Shown: piece after piece, positions 49,507 through 58,757 of the stretch | Layout of the letters: the number at the start of each line of letters is the position of its first letter | How positions within the stretch are numbered: the stretch's first letter is position 1 | NCBI RefSeq assembly: GCF_008630935.1 | Contig: NZ_CP043908.1 | Location: 1,674,001-1,738,000, forward strand | DNA length: 64,000 nt | Direction of reading: 5' to 3' | Source: Thermodesulfobacterium sp. TA1 | Lineage (GTDB): Bacteria > Desulfobacterota > Thermodesulfobacteria > Thermodesulfobacteriales > Thermodesulfobacteriaceae | Position numbers and translations under genes: made by a program | Notes under the pieces: generated by a model | The model's database searches: none | Seen by the model: only the letters and a program-made list of their open reading frames with translations | What the model was told of the DNA's origin: nothing

Positions 49507-51930
49507 TTGGGTAAAGTTTTTGAACTACCTATCGTTGGGATGACTTGTGCAGCTTGCGTTAAAAGAGTAACAGACCTTCTTCTTAAAATTCCGGGGGTAA
49601 AAAAGGTAAGCGTAAACCTAATCACTGAAAAAGCAGTTTTAGAGGTTGAGGAACAGTCCAGCCTTGATTTAAAAGTCATAAGAAAAACCCTGCAAAAAGG
49701 AGGTTATGACTTAGGGGTTCAACGGGTGGCATTTAAGATAGAAAAATTATCTTTAGGAGACCCTATAGCAATCGAAAAAGAAGTTTTAAAAGTTTTTGGA
49801 ATAATAAAAGCCTCAGCCAATTTAGCCACAGAAGAACTGGTTTTAGATTATGTACCTACCTTGGTCGATCAAGAAGACATAAAAAAAATCCTCTCAAGGT
49901 TGGGTTACGATCAAGCGGTTATTTTACAAGAAGAAGTGGAATTTTATGAAGAAGTTTTTAGAAAGAAGGAACAACAAGAATTAAAAAAACGCTTTTTGAT
50001 AAGTGCAGTTTTAACCGGTTTTATCCTTTTAGATATGCTAACCCATATCTTTTGGCATCTGGAGAAAAGAGAAATTTTTAATTATGTTCTTTTTATTTTA
50101 ACCACCCCGGTGGTCTTTTATGGAGGAGGTAGTTTTTTTAAAGCAGCGTTCAAGGGGTTGACCCACCTTTCTTTTAACATGAATACCTTAATAGCCCTTG
50201 GTACAGGCGCAGCCTATGGCTATAGTTTTTTAGCTACCTTTTTTCCTAACATCTTTTTGGCCTATGGTCAGCAACCACAGGTTTATTATGAGACAGCAGC
50301 GGTAATCATTACACTTATTCTTTTTGGACGTCTACTTGAAGCTAAGGCCAAGCATAAAACCACAGAGGCCATCAAAAAACTTGCTTCTCTTCAACCTTCT
50401 AAAGCTAGAGTTATTAAAGAGGGTTTTGAAATAGAGGTTCCTATAAAAGAAGTTAAAGTAGGTGATATACTTTTGGTTAAACCAGGAGAGAGGATTCCAT
50501 TAGATGGAAACATCATAGAAGGCATAGGATTGGTAGACCAGTCAGTTATTACTGGAGAAAGCTTACCTGTGGAAAAAAAAACTGGAGATAAGGTTATAGG
50601 AGGGACGTTAAACCTCACCGGAAGTTTTAAGCTTAGGGTTACAGAAATAGGAAAAGATACCGTTTTAGCCCATATTATAAGGTTAGTAAAGGAAGCCCAG
50701 GCAACTAAACCTTCTATTCAAAGACTCGCGGACAGGATAGCCTCGGTGTTTGTACCACTGGTTATAGGAATTTCTTTGTTTACCTTTATCGTTTGGTTTT
50801 TTTTAGGGTATGGTCTAACCTTTAGCTTGATGAACGCTATTTCGGTTTTAGTGGTAGCCTGTCCTTGTGCTTTAGGGCTTGCTACTCCAACAGCCATTGC
50901 TGTGGCTACAGGAAAAGCTGCAGAAGAAAACATTCTTATCAAAAATCCTGAGTCCTTAGAATATACTAACCGCTTAAACTATGTAGTGTTTGATAAAACA
51001 GGGACCCTTACTTACGGTCAACCAGTGGTTAGTAAGATTAAAGTGATTTCAAATTGCTCAGAAAAAGAGGCTATAAAATTGGCTGCCTCTGCAGAAAAAA
51101 ACTCAGAACACCCTTTAGGTAAGGCTTTATTAAACTATGCTAAACAAATAGGTGTAGATATTTTAGACCCAGAGGAATTTTACTATCTCCCTGGGAAAGG
51201 GGTTGTAGCTCAATTAGAGGGAAAAGAAATTTTAGTAGGTAATAAACGCCTTATAGAAGAGGCAGGGGTCTCCTTAGAAGGATTAGATAGTCTTTTAGAA
51301 AAAGAAAACCAGGAAAAGGGATCTTATATTTTGGTAGCTGTAGACGGAAGGTTGTGTTGCGTAGTGTGGTTTGTGGACCAAATTAAACCAGAGGCATTTG
51401 AGGTATTGCAAGCCCTTAGATCCAAAGGTATTAAAGTAGGTATGCTTACCGGAGATGTTTGGGACACTGCTAAGGAAGTGGCTCACAAACTACAAATTGA
51501 TGAATTTTGGGCTGAGGTTTTGCCTCAAGAAAAGGCCCTCAAAATAGAAGAATTAAAGGAAAAAGGAAAGGTGGTAGCTATGGTAGGAGATGGAGTAAAT
51601 GATGCCCCAGCCTTAGCTAAAGCTCATCTTGGTGTGGCTATAGGGTCTGGGACTGAGGTTGCTTCAGCTACTGCAGACATAATTTTAGTAAAAGACGACC
51701 TAAGAGACTTCTTAAAAGCTCTAAATTTAGCGTCAATAACCTACAAAAAGATAAAACAGAACTTTTTCTGGGCGTTTTTCTATAACCTTATTCTTATCCC
51801 AGTAGCTGCGGGAGTACTTTACCCTTTCTTTGGAATCCTGTTAAAACCCGTCTTTGCCTCAGCTTCGATGGCCTTTAGCTCACTTTTTGTGCTTATTAAT
51901 TCGTTACGGCTAAAAAAGATAAACCTATAA
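49507..51930 (+). CDS. copA: Copper-translocating P1B-type ATPase (CopA-like)
   Basis: ATP-driven copper export across the inner membrane. The 807-residue protein has an N-terminal HMA domain with GMTCAACVKRV, a second HMA-like domain (about residues 75-145) without the metal-binding CxxC, eight predicted membrane helices, and TGES, CPCALGLATPT, phosphorylation motif DKTGTLTYG, SEHPLGKAL and GDGVNDAPALA. The CPC motif marks Cu(I)/Ag(I) transport. Start is TTG behind AGGAGG. The copper chaperone gene follows 21 nt downstream. Confidence 0.93.
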   Translation: MGKVFELPIVGMTCAACVKRVTDLLLKIPGVKKVSVNLITEKAVLEVEEQSSLDLKVIRKTLQKGGYDLGVQRVAFKIEKLSLGDPIAIEKEVLKVFGIIKASANLATEELVLDYVPTLVDQEDIKKILSRLGYDQAVILQEEVEFYEEVFRKKEQQELKKRFLISAVLTGFILLDMLTHIFWHLEKREIFNYVLFILTTPVVFYGGGSFFKAAFKGLTHLSFNMNTLIALGTGAAYGYSFLATFFPNIFLAYGQQPQVYYETAAVIITLILFGRLLEAKAKHKTTEAIKKLASLQPSKARVIKEGFEIEVPIKEVKVGDILLVKPGERIPLDGNIIEGIGLVDQSVITGESLPVEKKTGDKVIGGTLNLTGSFKLRVTEIGKDTVLAHIIRLVKEAQATKPSIQRLADRIASVFVPLVIGISLFTFIVWFFLGYGLTFSLMNAISVLVVACPCALGLATPTAIAVATGKAAEENILIKNPESLEYTNRLNYVVFDKTGTLTYGQPVVSKIKVISNCSEKEAIKLAASAEKNSEHPLGKALLNYAKQIGVDILDPEEFYYLPGKGVVAQLEGKEILVGNKRLIEEAGVSLEGLDSLLEKENQEKGSYILVAVDGRLCCVVWFVDQIKPEAFEVLQALRSKGIKVGMLTGDVWDTAKEVAHKLQIDEFWAEVLPQEKALKIEELKEKGKVVAMVGDGVNDAPALAKAHLGVAIGSGTEVASATADIILVKDDLRDFLKALNLASITYKKIKQNFFWAFFYNLILIPVAAGVLYPFFGILLKPVFASASMAFSSLFVLINSLRLKKINL

Positions 51931-51951
51931 AAACTCAGTAGGAGGAAAAGG

Positions 51952-52167
51952 ATGAAAGTTTACACCTTAAAAGTAGAAGGTATGACCTGCCCTCATTGTG
52001 AAATGATTATCGAAAAAGAACTAAAAACCCTTTTTCCTGAACTTATTTTGGTTAAAGCAGACAGAAATAAAAAAGAGGTCACCTTAAAGGTCCTTCAAGA
52101 ATTAGACCTTAATAAAGTTTCTAAAGCAATAGAAAAACTTGGTTATAAAATAACAGAAACAGAATGA
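51952..52167 (+). CDS. copZ: CopZ-like copper chaperone (HMA domain)
   Basis: Single 71-residue heavy-metal-associated domain with GMTCPHCEMIIEKEL (CxxC at C13/C16) and the C-terminal KLGYKI. It should hand Cu(I) to the neighbouring ATPase. GGAGGAAAAGG precedes the ATG; encoded 21 nt after copA. Confidence 0.9.
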   Translation: MKVYTLKVEGMTCPHCEMIIEKELKTLFPELILVKADRNKKEVTLKVLQELDLNKVSKAIEKLGYKITETE

Positions 52168-52171
52168 TTAT

Positions 52172-52444
52172 TTATTCCTTTTTCTTGCAACGCCCTTTTC
52201 TTTTAACCCCGGTGCCTTCTTCTGCTTTCTTTTTACACTTCCCTTTGGATTTAGGTTTTTCTTCAGGGGCTAAACCAGGGCTTGTTTCTTGAGAAGGTTG
52301 GTTTTGGATTAGTCCATATTTAGCCAAAACGATCCTTTCAGCCTCTAACCAGTTGTCTAAATCCCTACCTGGTATACAACCACTTTTTACGTAAAGCTCA
52401 TAAGCTACCATCCTGATTTCATCTTCTAAGGCCTTTTTATCCAT
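52172..52444 (-). CDS. DUF2934-family protein with basic tail
   Basis: Function unknown. The 90-residue protein has an N-terminal DUF2934-like segment (IRMVAYELYVKSGC then DLDNWLEAERIVL, residues 10-43) and a Lys/Gly-rich C-terminal tail with Cys (KGKCKKK and GRCKKK). The tail could bind nucleic acid or metal. It converges on copZ with a 4-nt gap and starts with GGAGGGGG upstream. It is the last chromosomal gene before the IS-bounded island. Confidence 0.7.
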   Translation of the reverse strand: MDKKALEDEIRMVAYELYVKSGCIPGRDLDNWLEAERIVLAKYGLIQNQPSQETSPGLAPEEKPKSKGKCKKKAEEGTGVKRKGRCKKKE

Positions 52445-52516
52445 ACCCCCTCCTAAAAATTTTAGTGTTTTAATTAAAATTTATATATATTTTTTAAAAA
52501 ATTATCAAGGACTTTT

Positions 52517-53209
52517 CATAGTGTCCCTTTTATTGTGTAAAAATTTTTCCGGGAAAGGCATGGTAGTTCCCCAATTCAATTTCATTAAACCCTCTTAACT
52601 TCCTTGAGTTTAACCTCTCATTCAGTTCTTTCAAGATTAAATATAACAACCTCTCAACAGAGCCTTCATCCGGAAATACTTCTATTACCTTTATCCTCCT
52701 TTTTATCTCTTTCGCTAACCCCCTTCCCTTCAGACCCAAATATCCAAAATCCAAGTATCTCTCTTCTCCCATCAGGCTTTATCCCTAAAGCTAAATATAC
52801 TGGCTCCTTTGCTACCTCATTTCGCCGAATAGATAAATAAGTTCTTTAACTTCATCTTCAGTCACCTTTATTAACCGGGAAATGCTTTTCAGCCCTCCTT
52901 CTTTCAGGAAGTAGGAAGGCACGAAAAGTAAATCTCTGGTATAAAAACCATTTGCATAGTCTTCTTGCTCTTCTAAATAAATCCTTCTTTCTTCAAGCAT
53001 AAGGTTTTCTAAAAGGTTTTTAATAAGATTGTTGACTTCTTGCTGAAAAAAGTCTAGAATTTCTTCTATAGGTTGTTTTGTTAAAGTTTTAGTTTTTTCT
53101 TTCACGGTAGCTTCCCCTCCTTTCTGGTAGTTTTGGTTATTATGCATTGGGGAAGCTACCATACCCTTCCCTTTCCCTCAAGTCTTTACACAATTAATGA
53201 GACACTACC
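52517..53209 (-). mobile_element. Defective IS256-family element, copy 2 (left border of defence island)
   Basis: A 693-bp version of the element at 4645-5497 in reverse orientation, with the same terminal repeats and the same missing transposase core. Two further internal deletions lie in the N-terminal part, joining gatttactt to ttttcgt and agggctga to aaagcatttc. It is nearly identical to copy 3, with the same deletion junctions and only a handful of substitutions seen. The flanking 8-mers AAAAATTT and AAAAGTCC (in element orientation) agree at only 5 of 8 positions, so a target duplication is not convincing. Confidence 0.85.
52530..53105 (-). pseudogene. IS256-family transposase remnant, copy 2
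   Basis: From GTG 53105 an open frame of about 97 codons encodes the N-terminal, probably DNA-binding, part; both internal deletions keep this frame open. It stops at the shared deletion point (GEMR and stop). The C-terminal 80-codon block lies in another frame (52530-52772). Catalytic residues are absent. Confidence 0.8.
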
Positions 53210-53389
53210 AAATTTTTTCTAAGAGAGAAGATAATTTATTTCATTTCTGAAATTGTTTTGAGATCAGGAGGGTTAGGAGAGATTTTTTTTAGTAACCACA
53301 CAGGATGAAATTTTCTTGATTTTTTTCAAAAAACTTTTAAAATTTTTTAAAAATTATTTTACAAAAATATGTAAACACTAAATAATTTT
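53210..53389. other. AT-rich gap upstream of the defence helicase
   Basis: No ORF or convincing promoter was found. TTTACA (53358) with AT-rich hexamers near 53379-53386 is a weak candidate. The helicase ATG has no ribosome site in front of it. Confidence 0.4.
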
Positions 53390-56300
53390 ATGATTAAAGA
53401 AGGAGCAATAATTGAAGGTCCTTTTTGGCCAGAACCATTAGAAGTTAAAAAAATTGAGAAACTTGATGAAGGTTATCACATCATAGGTTCAACAATTCAA
53501 TCACGAAAATATATTGATGATTTCATTCCTTGGGAGGATTTTTCAAAAATAAAAACAAAAGCTTTTGTTCTAAATTTTTCTGGTAAAGGTTCTGAAGCCT
53601 TTTTAACTCTTGAGGCTCTTCGTTTCCGTTATGCTTCTCTTTTTGACCCTCTTCTTGCTGTAAATATTTCTAAAGTAGACCCCTTACCTTTCCAAATTGA
53701 AGCTGTTTACGGTTATATTCTTAAGCTTCCTCACATAAGATTTTTAATTGCTGATGATCCTGGTGCTGGTAAAACAATTATGGCTGGGCTTATTATTAAA
53801 GAGCTCAAATTGAGAGGACTTGCCAAACGCATCTTGATAGTTGTTCCAGGTCATTTAAAAGACCAATGGCTTAGAGAAATGCAAGAACGTTTTCAAGAAA
53901 CTTTTGTGGTTTTTGATAGACATTCTTTAAGGTCTCTTTATGGAGAAAATTTTCTACTTAAAGAAAACCAAGTTATAACTTCTATGGATTTTGCTAAACA
54001 AGAAGAAATTTTACCTTTATTTCAAACTGTTAATTGGGATCTTACTATAGTTGATGAAGCTCATAAAATGGCTGCATATAAATATGGAGAAGGAACTAAA
54101 AAGACCGAAAGGTATAAATTAGGAGAAGTATTATCAAAAACTTCAGTTTATTTACTTTTTCTTACTGCTACTCCTCATAAAGGAGATCCGGAAAACTTTA
54201 GACTACTCCTTGACTTATTAAAACCTGGATTTTTTGCTACATCAGAAATGGTAGAAAAATCTATCAATAATAAAGATAATCCACTTTTTATAAGGAGGCT
54301 TAAAGAAGATCTAAGAGATTTTGAAGGGAAACCCTTATTTACAAATCGTTATCCCAAAACCATTAAATTTAGGCTTTCTGATGAAGAAAAAAATCTTTAC
54401 AATGAACTCTCAAGGTATGTTATTGAACAGTATAATAAAGCTTTAACTCTTGATAAAAAGAGAAATGTAGCTTTTGCCCTTTTAATTTTACAAAGAAGAA
54501 TGGCTTCAAGCACTTATGCCCTTCTTAGATCCCTTGAAAGAAGAAAAAATAGACTTGAGGAACTACTTTCAGAACCAGATTTAAATGAGAGGATGCCTAT
54601 CCTAAAAGATATAGAAGAAATTGAAGATTATCAAGAACAAGAAAGATGGGAAGAAGAAAAAAAATGGGAAACTTTAAGCTTAGCAAGAAATAAGAAAGAA
54701 TTAAAAGAAGAAATAGAAACTATTAAAAGCTTGATTGAGAAAGCTAAGAAAATATTGGAAGAAGAAAATGAAGTTAAGCTTAATGAGCTAAAAAAGGCTA
54801 TAGAAGAAGGATTTAAAGAAATAAGAAAAATAGGAGGAAATGAGAAAATTTTAATTTTTACAGAGTCAAGAGATACCTTAGAATATTTGGTAGAAAAAGT
54901 TAAATCCTGGGGTTATTCAGTTAACTATATACATGGTGGTATGAGCCTTCCTGAAAGGGTAAACGCAGAAAAAGTTTTTAGAGATAAAACTCAAATTATG
55001 GTTGCAACTGAAGCTGCAGGAGAAGGTATCAATTTACAGTTTTGTCACCTTATGATAAACTACGATATACCTTGGAATCCAAATAGACTTGAGCAAAGAA
55101 TAGGAAGAATCCATAGATATGGACAGCAAAAGGATGTTTACATATTTAATCTTGTTGCAGTAGATACAAGAGAAGGTGAAGTATTAGCAAAACTTTTTGA
55201 AAAACTTGAGGAAATTAGAAACAAGCTTGGTAGTGACAGAGTTTTTGATGTTATCGGTGATGTATTCTTTGGAAAAAATCTTTATCAACTTATCTTAGAA
55301 GCTGTCTCTCAGGCACGGACATTAGATGAAATAATTCAAGAATTGGATATTAAGGTGGATGAAGAATATATCAAAAGAGTTAAAGAAGCCTTGGGTGAAA
55401 GCCTTGCTACAAAGTTTATAGACTATACAAGAATAAGAGAACTTTCTGAAAAGGCAAAAGAGAATAGACTTATTCCAGAATATGTAGAGGAATTTTTTAA
55501 AAAGGCTTTCCAAAGAGCAGGGGGAAGGTATCACATAAGAAAAGATGGTTTTATCAGTATTGAATCAATTCCATTTGAATTAAAAAGAATAGCAGAGAAG
55601 TTGAATTTAAGTCTTTCAACCTATCCTAAAGCAACCTTTGATAAAGAAAAGGCTTTTAAAAATCCAGATGCAGAGTTTATATCCTTTGGACATCCCTTGC
55701 TTGAAGCCTTGATAGAATGGGTTAATAAAAACTTCTTTAATAAACTACAAAAGGGAGCTATTTTTGAAGACCCAGAAGGAAGATATAATGGTATTATATG
55801 GTTTTTCGAAGGTGAAGTAAAAGATGGAAAAGGTGAAATAGCAGGTAAAAGAATTTTTGCTATATATGATGACGGAAAAGATTTTAGAGAAATAAACCCA
55901 GCTATTTTATGGGATTTAATTCCGGTTGACGAAGAAAATACTTCTTTATCTGTTGATGGCATTGAACAAAGAAAAGAGGAAGCCAAGAAGTTTTCACTTA
56001 AATTAATACAACTTTACCAAAAAGAAGTAGGAAATGAAAGGGAAAGACAAGCAGAAATAAAACGTAAATATGGCATTAAGTCTTTAGAATATTTCATAAG
56101 AAAATTGGACGAAGAACTTGTAGAACTCTTTGAAAGAGGTGAAAAGGGTGAGAAAGTGGATTTAGTTATAAGAAATAAAGAAGAAAGGAAAACTTATTAT
56201 ATGCAAGCTTTAGAAGAATTAAAAAAAGAAATAGAACAAGAAAAATCTCTATCCATTTCAATGCCGAGGTTTATTGGGGCAGTTTTAGTAAGACCTAAGA

Positions 56301-56692
56301 TTGTTGACGAGATGATAAGCGATGAGGAGATAGAAAGGATTGGTATGGAGATTGCTATGGAATATGAGAGAAATCAGGGAAGAGAACCTGAAGATGTTTC
56401 AAGGGAGAATCTCGGTTTTGATATAAGGTCAAAAGGAAAGGATGAAATAAGGTATATAGAGGTTAAAGCAAGAAAAGATGAAGGTGATGTTGCTTTGACA
56501 GTTAACGAATGGTTAAAGGCAAAGAGATTTAAAGAAAATTATTGGCTGTATGTAGTTTGTAATGCAATTTCAAACCCTACACTTTACATAATAAACAACC
56601 CTGCAGAAAATTTAAAAACTAAAGAAAAAGTGGAAGTAGTTAGATTTATAGTCCCATTAGAAGAATGGAAGAAAAAGGGAGAAAGGGTATGA
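53390..56692 (+). CDS. SNF2-type helicase with C-terminal DUF3883 (nuclease-like) domain, defence locus
   Basis: Large ATPase of 1100 residues, first gene of the defence locus. Helicase motifs: Walker A DDPGAGKTIMAGL near residues 122-134, DEAH in IVDEAHKMA, LTATPHKGD, and motif VI RLEQRIGRIHRYGQ. A charged insertion rich in Glu and Lys (about residues 380-480) separates the two RecA lobes. The last 100 residues match DUF3883: FDIRS, then IEVKAR (a PD-(D/E)xK-like E-x-K) and LTVNEWLKAKRF. Known restriction-like systems pair such helicases with a methyltransferase and an ATPase, as here. The stop overlaps the methyltransferase start as ATGA. Target DNA and specificity are unknown. Confidence 0.88.
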   Translation: MIKEGAIIEGPFWPEPLEVKKIEKLDEGYHIIGSTIQSRKYIDDFIPWEDFSKIKTKAFVLNFSGKGSEAFLTLEALRFRYASLFDPLLAVNISKVDPLPFQIEAVYGYILKLPHIRFLIADDPGAGKTIMAGLIIKELKLRGLAKRILIVVPGHLKDQWLREMQERFQETFVVFDRHSLRSLYGENFLLKENQVITSMDFAKQEEILPLFQTVNWDLTIVDEAHKMAAYKYGEGTKKTERYKLGEVLSKTSVYLLFLTATPHKGDPENFRLLLDLLKPGFFATSEMVEKSINNKDNPLFIRRLKEDLRDFEGKPLFTNRYPKTIKFRLSDEEKNLYNELSRYVIEQYNKALTLDKKRNVAFALLILQRRMASSTYALLRSLERRKNRLEELLSEPDLNERMPILKDIEEIEDYQEQERWEEEKKWETLSLARNKKELKEEIETIKSLIEKAKKILEEENEVKLNELKKAIEEGFKEIRKIGGNEKILIFTESRDTLEYLVEKVKSWGYSVNYIHGGMSLPERVNAEKVFRDKTQIMVATEAAGEGINLQFCHLMINYDIPWNPNRLEQRIGRIHRYGQQKDVYIFNLVAVDTREGEVLAKLFEKLEEIRNKLGSDRVFDVIGDVFFGKNLYQLILEAVSQARTLDEIIQELDIKVDEEYIKRVKEALGESLATKFIDYTRIRELSEKAKENRLIPEYVEEFFKKAFQRAGGRYHIRKDGFISIESIPFELKRIAEKLNLSLSTYPKATFDKEKAFKNPDAEFISFGHPLLEALIEWVNKNFFNKLQKGAIFEDPEGRYNGIIWFFEGEVKDGKGEIAGKRIFAIYDDGKDFREINPAILWDLIPVDEENTSLSVDGIEQRKEEAKKFSLKLIQLYQKEVGNERERQAEIKRKYGIKSLEYFIRKLDEELVELFERGEKGEKVDLVIRNKEERKTYYMQALEELKKEIEQEKSLSISMPRFIGAVLVRPKIVDEMISDEEIERIGMEIAMEYERNQGREPEDVSRENLGFDIRSKGKDEIRYIEVKARKDEGDVALTVNEWLKAKRFKENYWLYVVCNAISNPTLYIINNPAENLKTKEKVEVVRFIVPLEEWKKKGERV

Positions 56693-58224
56693 GCGAGAAA
56701 AAGAGTTTTATAGAAGTTTGTTTTCCAATAAAAGAGGTTAGCGAAGAATCTGCAAGAGAGAAAAACATAAGGCATGGACATATTTCAACCCTTCATATTT
56801 GGTGGGCAAGGCGTCCTCTTGCCTCATCAAGGGCAACCGCTTATGCCTCTCTAATTCCAGTTCCTGAAAGTGCTTCCGAAATTCAAAGAAAAAAGGAATT
56901 TATAATTCAACTTTCTAAGTGGGAAAATTCTTTAAACGAAAAACTTATCAAACAGGCAAGAGAAGACATTTTAAAAGCAAATGGTGGAAGACCTTTAAAA
57001 GTTTTAGACCCTTTTGCTGGCGGTGGTTCAATTCCTTTAGAGTGTTTAAGGCTTGGAATGGAAACACATGCCGTGGAATACAATCCAGTTGCAGTTCTAA
57101 TTTTAAAGTGCACACTTGAGTATCCGCAGAAATATGGAAGACTAAGAAAAAACAGAGAAAATGAAGGATTGTTTAAAGCCGAAAAAGAAGAAAGTTCACT
57201 AATTGCAGATGTTAAAAGGTGGGGAGAATGGGTTTTAAAACTAGCAAAGGAGGAGATAGGAAAATTCTATCCACCTGATGAGGATGGCTCAATTCCTGTT
57301 GGTTACATATGGGCAAGGACAATTTCTTGTCAAAATCCATCATGTGGGGCTGAAATTCCACTTATGCGCCAGTTTTGGCTTGCAAAGAAAGAAAACAAGA
57401 AAATCTCTCTATTTCCTTATGTATTTGATAATAGAGTTGAATTTGCTATTATCCAACACGATGGAAAAGCCTGGAAGATTATTGAATCATCAATTCCTAA
57501 TTTTAAACCAAACATCCCTTATGATTTTAAGCTAGAGAAAGGAACGGTTGCCCGAGCAATTGCAGAGTGTCCGGTTTGCGGTAGCATAGTTGATGACAAC
57601 AAGGTAAGAAAGCTTTTTCAGGAAGGAAAGGCAGGGCAGAGAATGGTTGCTGTGGTCTTACACCATCCCCATAGACCAGGAAAAACTTACAGATTAGCAA
57701 CTCAAAGAGACTTAAAAGCTTTCAAAGAAGCAGAAAGATACCTTGAAGAGAAAAGAGCAAAACTTATGGATGAATGGGGAATTGACCCTGTGCCGGATGA
57801 ACCAATAACCCGTGTACCGGTAACTTTTGGCGTTATTAATGTGTGGGTTTATGGAATGCTAAAATGGGGCGACCTTTTCAATTCACGCCAAAAACTTGCG
57901 CTTATTACTTTCACAGAAAAGGTTCGTCTTGCTTATAATAAGATGATTGAAGAAGGATACGATAAGGAGTATGCAAAGGCGGTGGTGAGTTATTTGGCTA
58001 TTACAGTTTCAAGAATGGCAGATTTTGAAACTTCTATGGCAGCCTGGCATCCTCAGTGGGAGTTTTCTACACATATATTTACAAGACAAGCCCTACCTAT
58101 GAATTGGGATTACTCTGAACTTAATCCTTTTTCTCCAATTTTGACAGGAACCTGGAAAAGTATGTCCGGACAAATACAAGAAGTTCTCTCCCATCTTACC
58201 CAAATCCCACCGGTTGAGGTTTAA
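56689..58224 (+). CDS. DUF1156 adenine-specific DNA methyltransferase (COG1743), N-terminal part of a split gene
   Basis: The 511 residues hold the DUF1156 opening (IRHGHISTLHIWWARRP, residues 27-43), the SAM motif VLDPFAGGGSIPLE at 105-118, and a Zn-ribbon-like pair of CxxC motifs (CQNPSCG and CPVCG). The catalytic DPPY motif is missing: the family sequence stops at PPVEV and continues in the separate gene at 58758. Intact family members are one chain of about 900 residues. The start at 56689 overlaps the helicase stop (ATGA) with GGAGAAAGG upstream; a start 8 codons earlier inside the helicase gene is less likely. Activity would require association of the two halves. Confidence 0.88.
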   Translation: MSEKKSFIEVCFPIKEVSEESAREKNIRHGHISTLHIWWARRPLASSRATAYASLIPVPESASEIQRKKEFIIQLSKWENSLNEKLIKQAREDILKANGGRPLKVLDPFAGGGSIPLECLRLGMETHAVEYNPVAVLILKCTLEYPQKYGRLRKNRENEGLFKAEKEESSLIADVKRWGEWVLKLAKEEIGKFYPPDEDGSIPVGYIWARTISCQNPSCGAEIPLMRQFWLAKKENKKISLFPYVFDNRVEFAIIQHDGKAWKIIESSIPNFKPNIPYDFKLEKGTVARAIAECPVCGSIVDDNKVRKLFQEGKAGQRMVAVVLHHPHRPGKTYRLATQRDLKAFKEAERYLEEKRAKLMDEWGIDPVPDEPITRVPVTFGVINVWVYGMLKWGDLFNSRQKLALITFTEKVRLAYNKMIEEGYDKEYAKAVVSYLAITVSRMADFETSMAAWHPQWEFSTHIFTRQALPMNWDYSELNPFSPILTGTWKSMSGQIQEVLSHLTQIPPVEV

Positions 58225-58232
58225 GAATAAGT

Positions 58233-58607
58233 ATGGATAAGAAAACTGCAATTTTTAATTCTTTGATAGAAAAGCTCAAAGAATTCCCAGATGTTCTGGC
58301 TATCATTCTTTTTGGCTCATATGCAACTGGAAAGATGAAAGGGATTTCAGATGTCGATATTGCGGTAATTCTTGAAAGACAAAGCAAAGATTTAGAAGCT
58401 GATATAGGAAGTATGTATTCACCAGTCTTTGATGTTGTGCTTTTTCATCGCCTACCTTTACACATTCAGTTTGAAGTTTTAAAAACTGGAAAAGTGCTTT
58501 TTTGTAAAGACGAAAGAAAATTATTTGAGATAAGATTTAAAGTTCTTCATGAATATCTTGAAATGTCTAATACATACGAAAGAATTAAGAGAATGGTTTT
58601 AAAATGA
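58233..58607 (+). CDS. MNT-type minimal nucleotidyltransferase, inserted in the methyltransferase gene
   Basis: The 124-residue protein has the nucleotidyltransferase signature GSYATGKMKGISDVDIAV near residues 29-46 (GS-x-DxD) and a third acidic position in VFDVVLF near residue 70. Family length is complete. MNT proteins pair with HEPN (HepT) ribonucleases in toxin-antitoxin modules, where MNT can neutralise HepT by AMP transfer. Here it begins 8 nt after the stop of the N-terminal methyltransferase part and its stop overlaps the next short ORF as ATGA, the usual coupling of such pairs. It therefore looks like a toxin-antitoxin pair inserted into the methyltransferase gene. Confidence 0.85.
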   Translation: MDKKTAIFNSLIEKLKEFPDVLAIILFGSYATGKMKGISDVDIAVILERQSKDLEADIGSMYSPVFDVVLFHRLPLHIQFEVLKTGKVLFCKDERKLFEIRFKVLHEYLEMSNTYERIKRMVLK

Positions 58608-58744
58608 GGATCATTGATCTTGTTATAAGGTTTGAGAATCATACGAATAATGCAAAATTTGTAGCAACTAAGGATATTTCTGATTATTTTGTTTACAATA
58701 CACTGGCAATGGAGTCTTTTTATTATAGTTTTATAAAAAGGTAA
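58604..58744 (+). pseudogene. Short ORF, probable truncated HepT/HEPN partner of the MNT gene
   Basis: A 46-codon frame starts in an ATGA overlap with the MNT stop and ends at TAA 58742-58744. It carries a plausible HEPN start (an N-terminal helix, then DISDYFVYNTLAMESFYY) but stops where family proteins of about 110-140 residues continue, and the RNase motif Rx4-6H is absent. The ATGA overlap and position identify it as the second gene of an MNT-HEPN pair; the homology itself is weak by eye. If correct, the toxin is dead. Confidence 0.5.
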
Positions 58745-58757
58745 AGGGAGAACAAAA

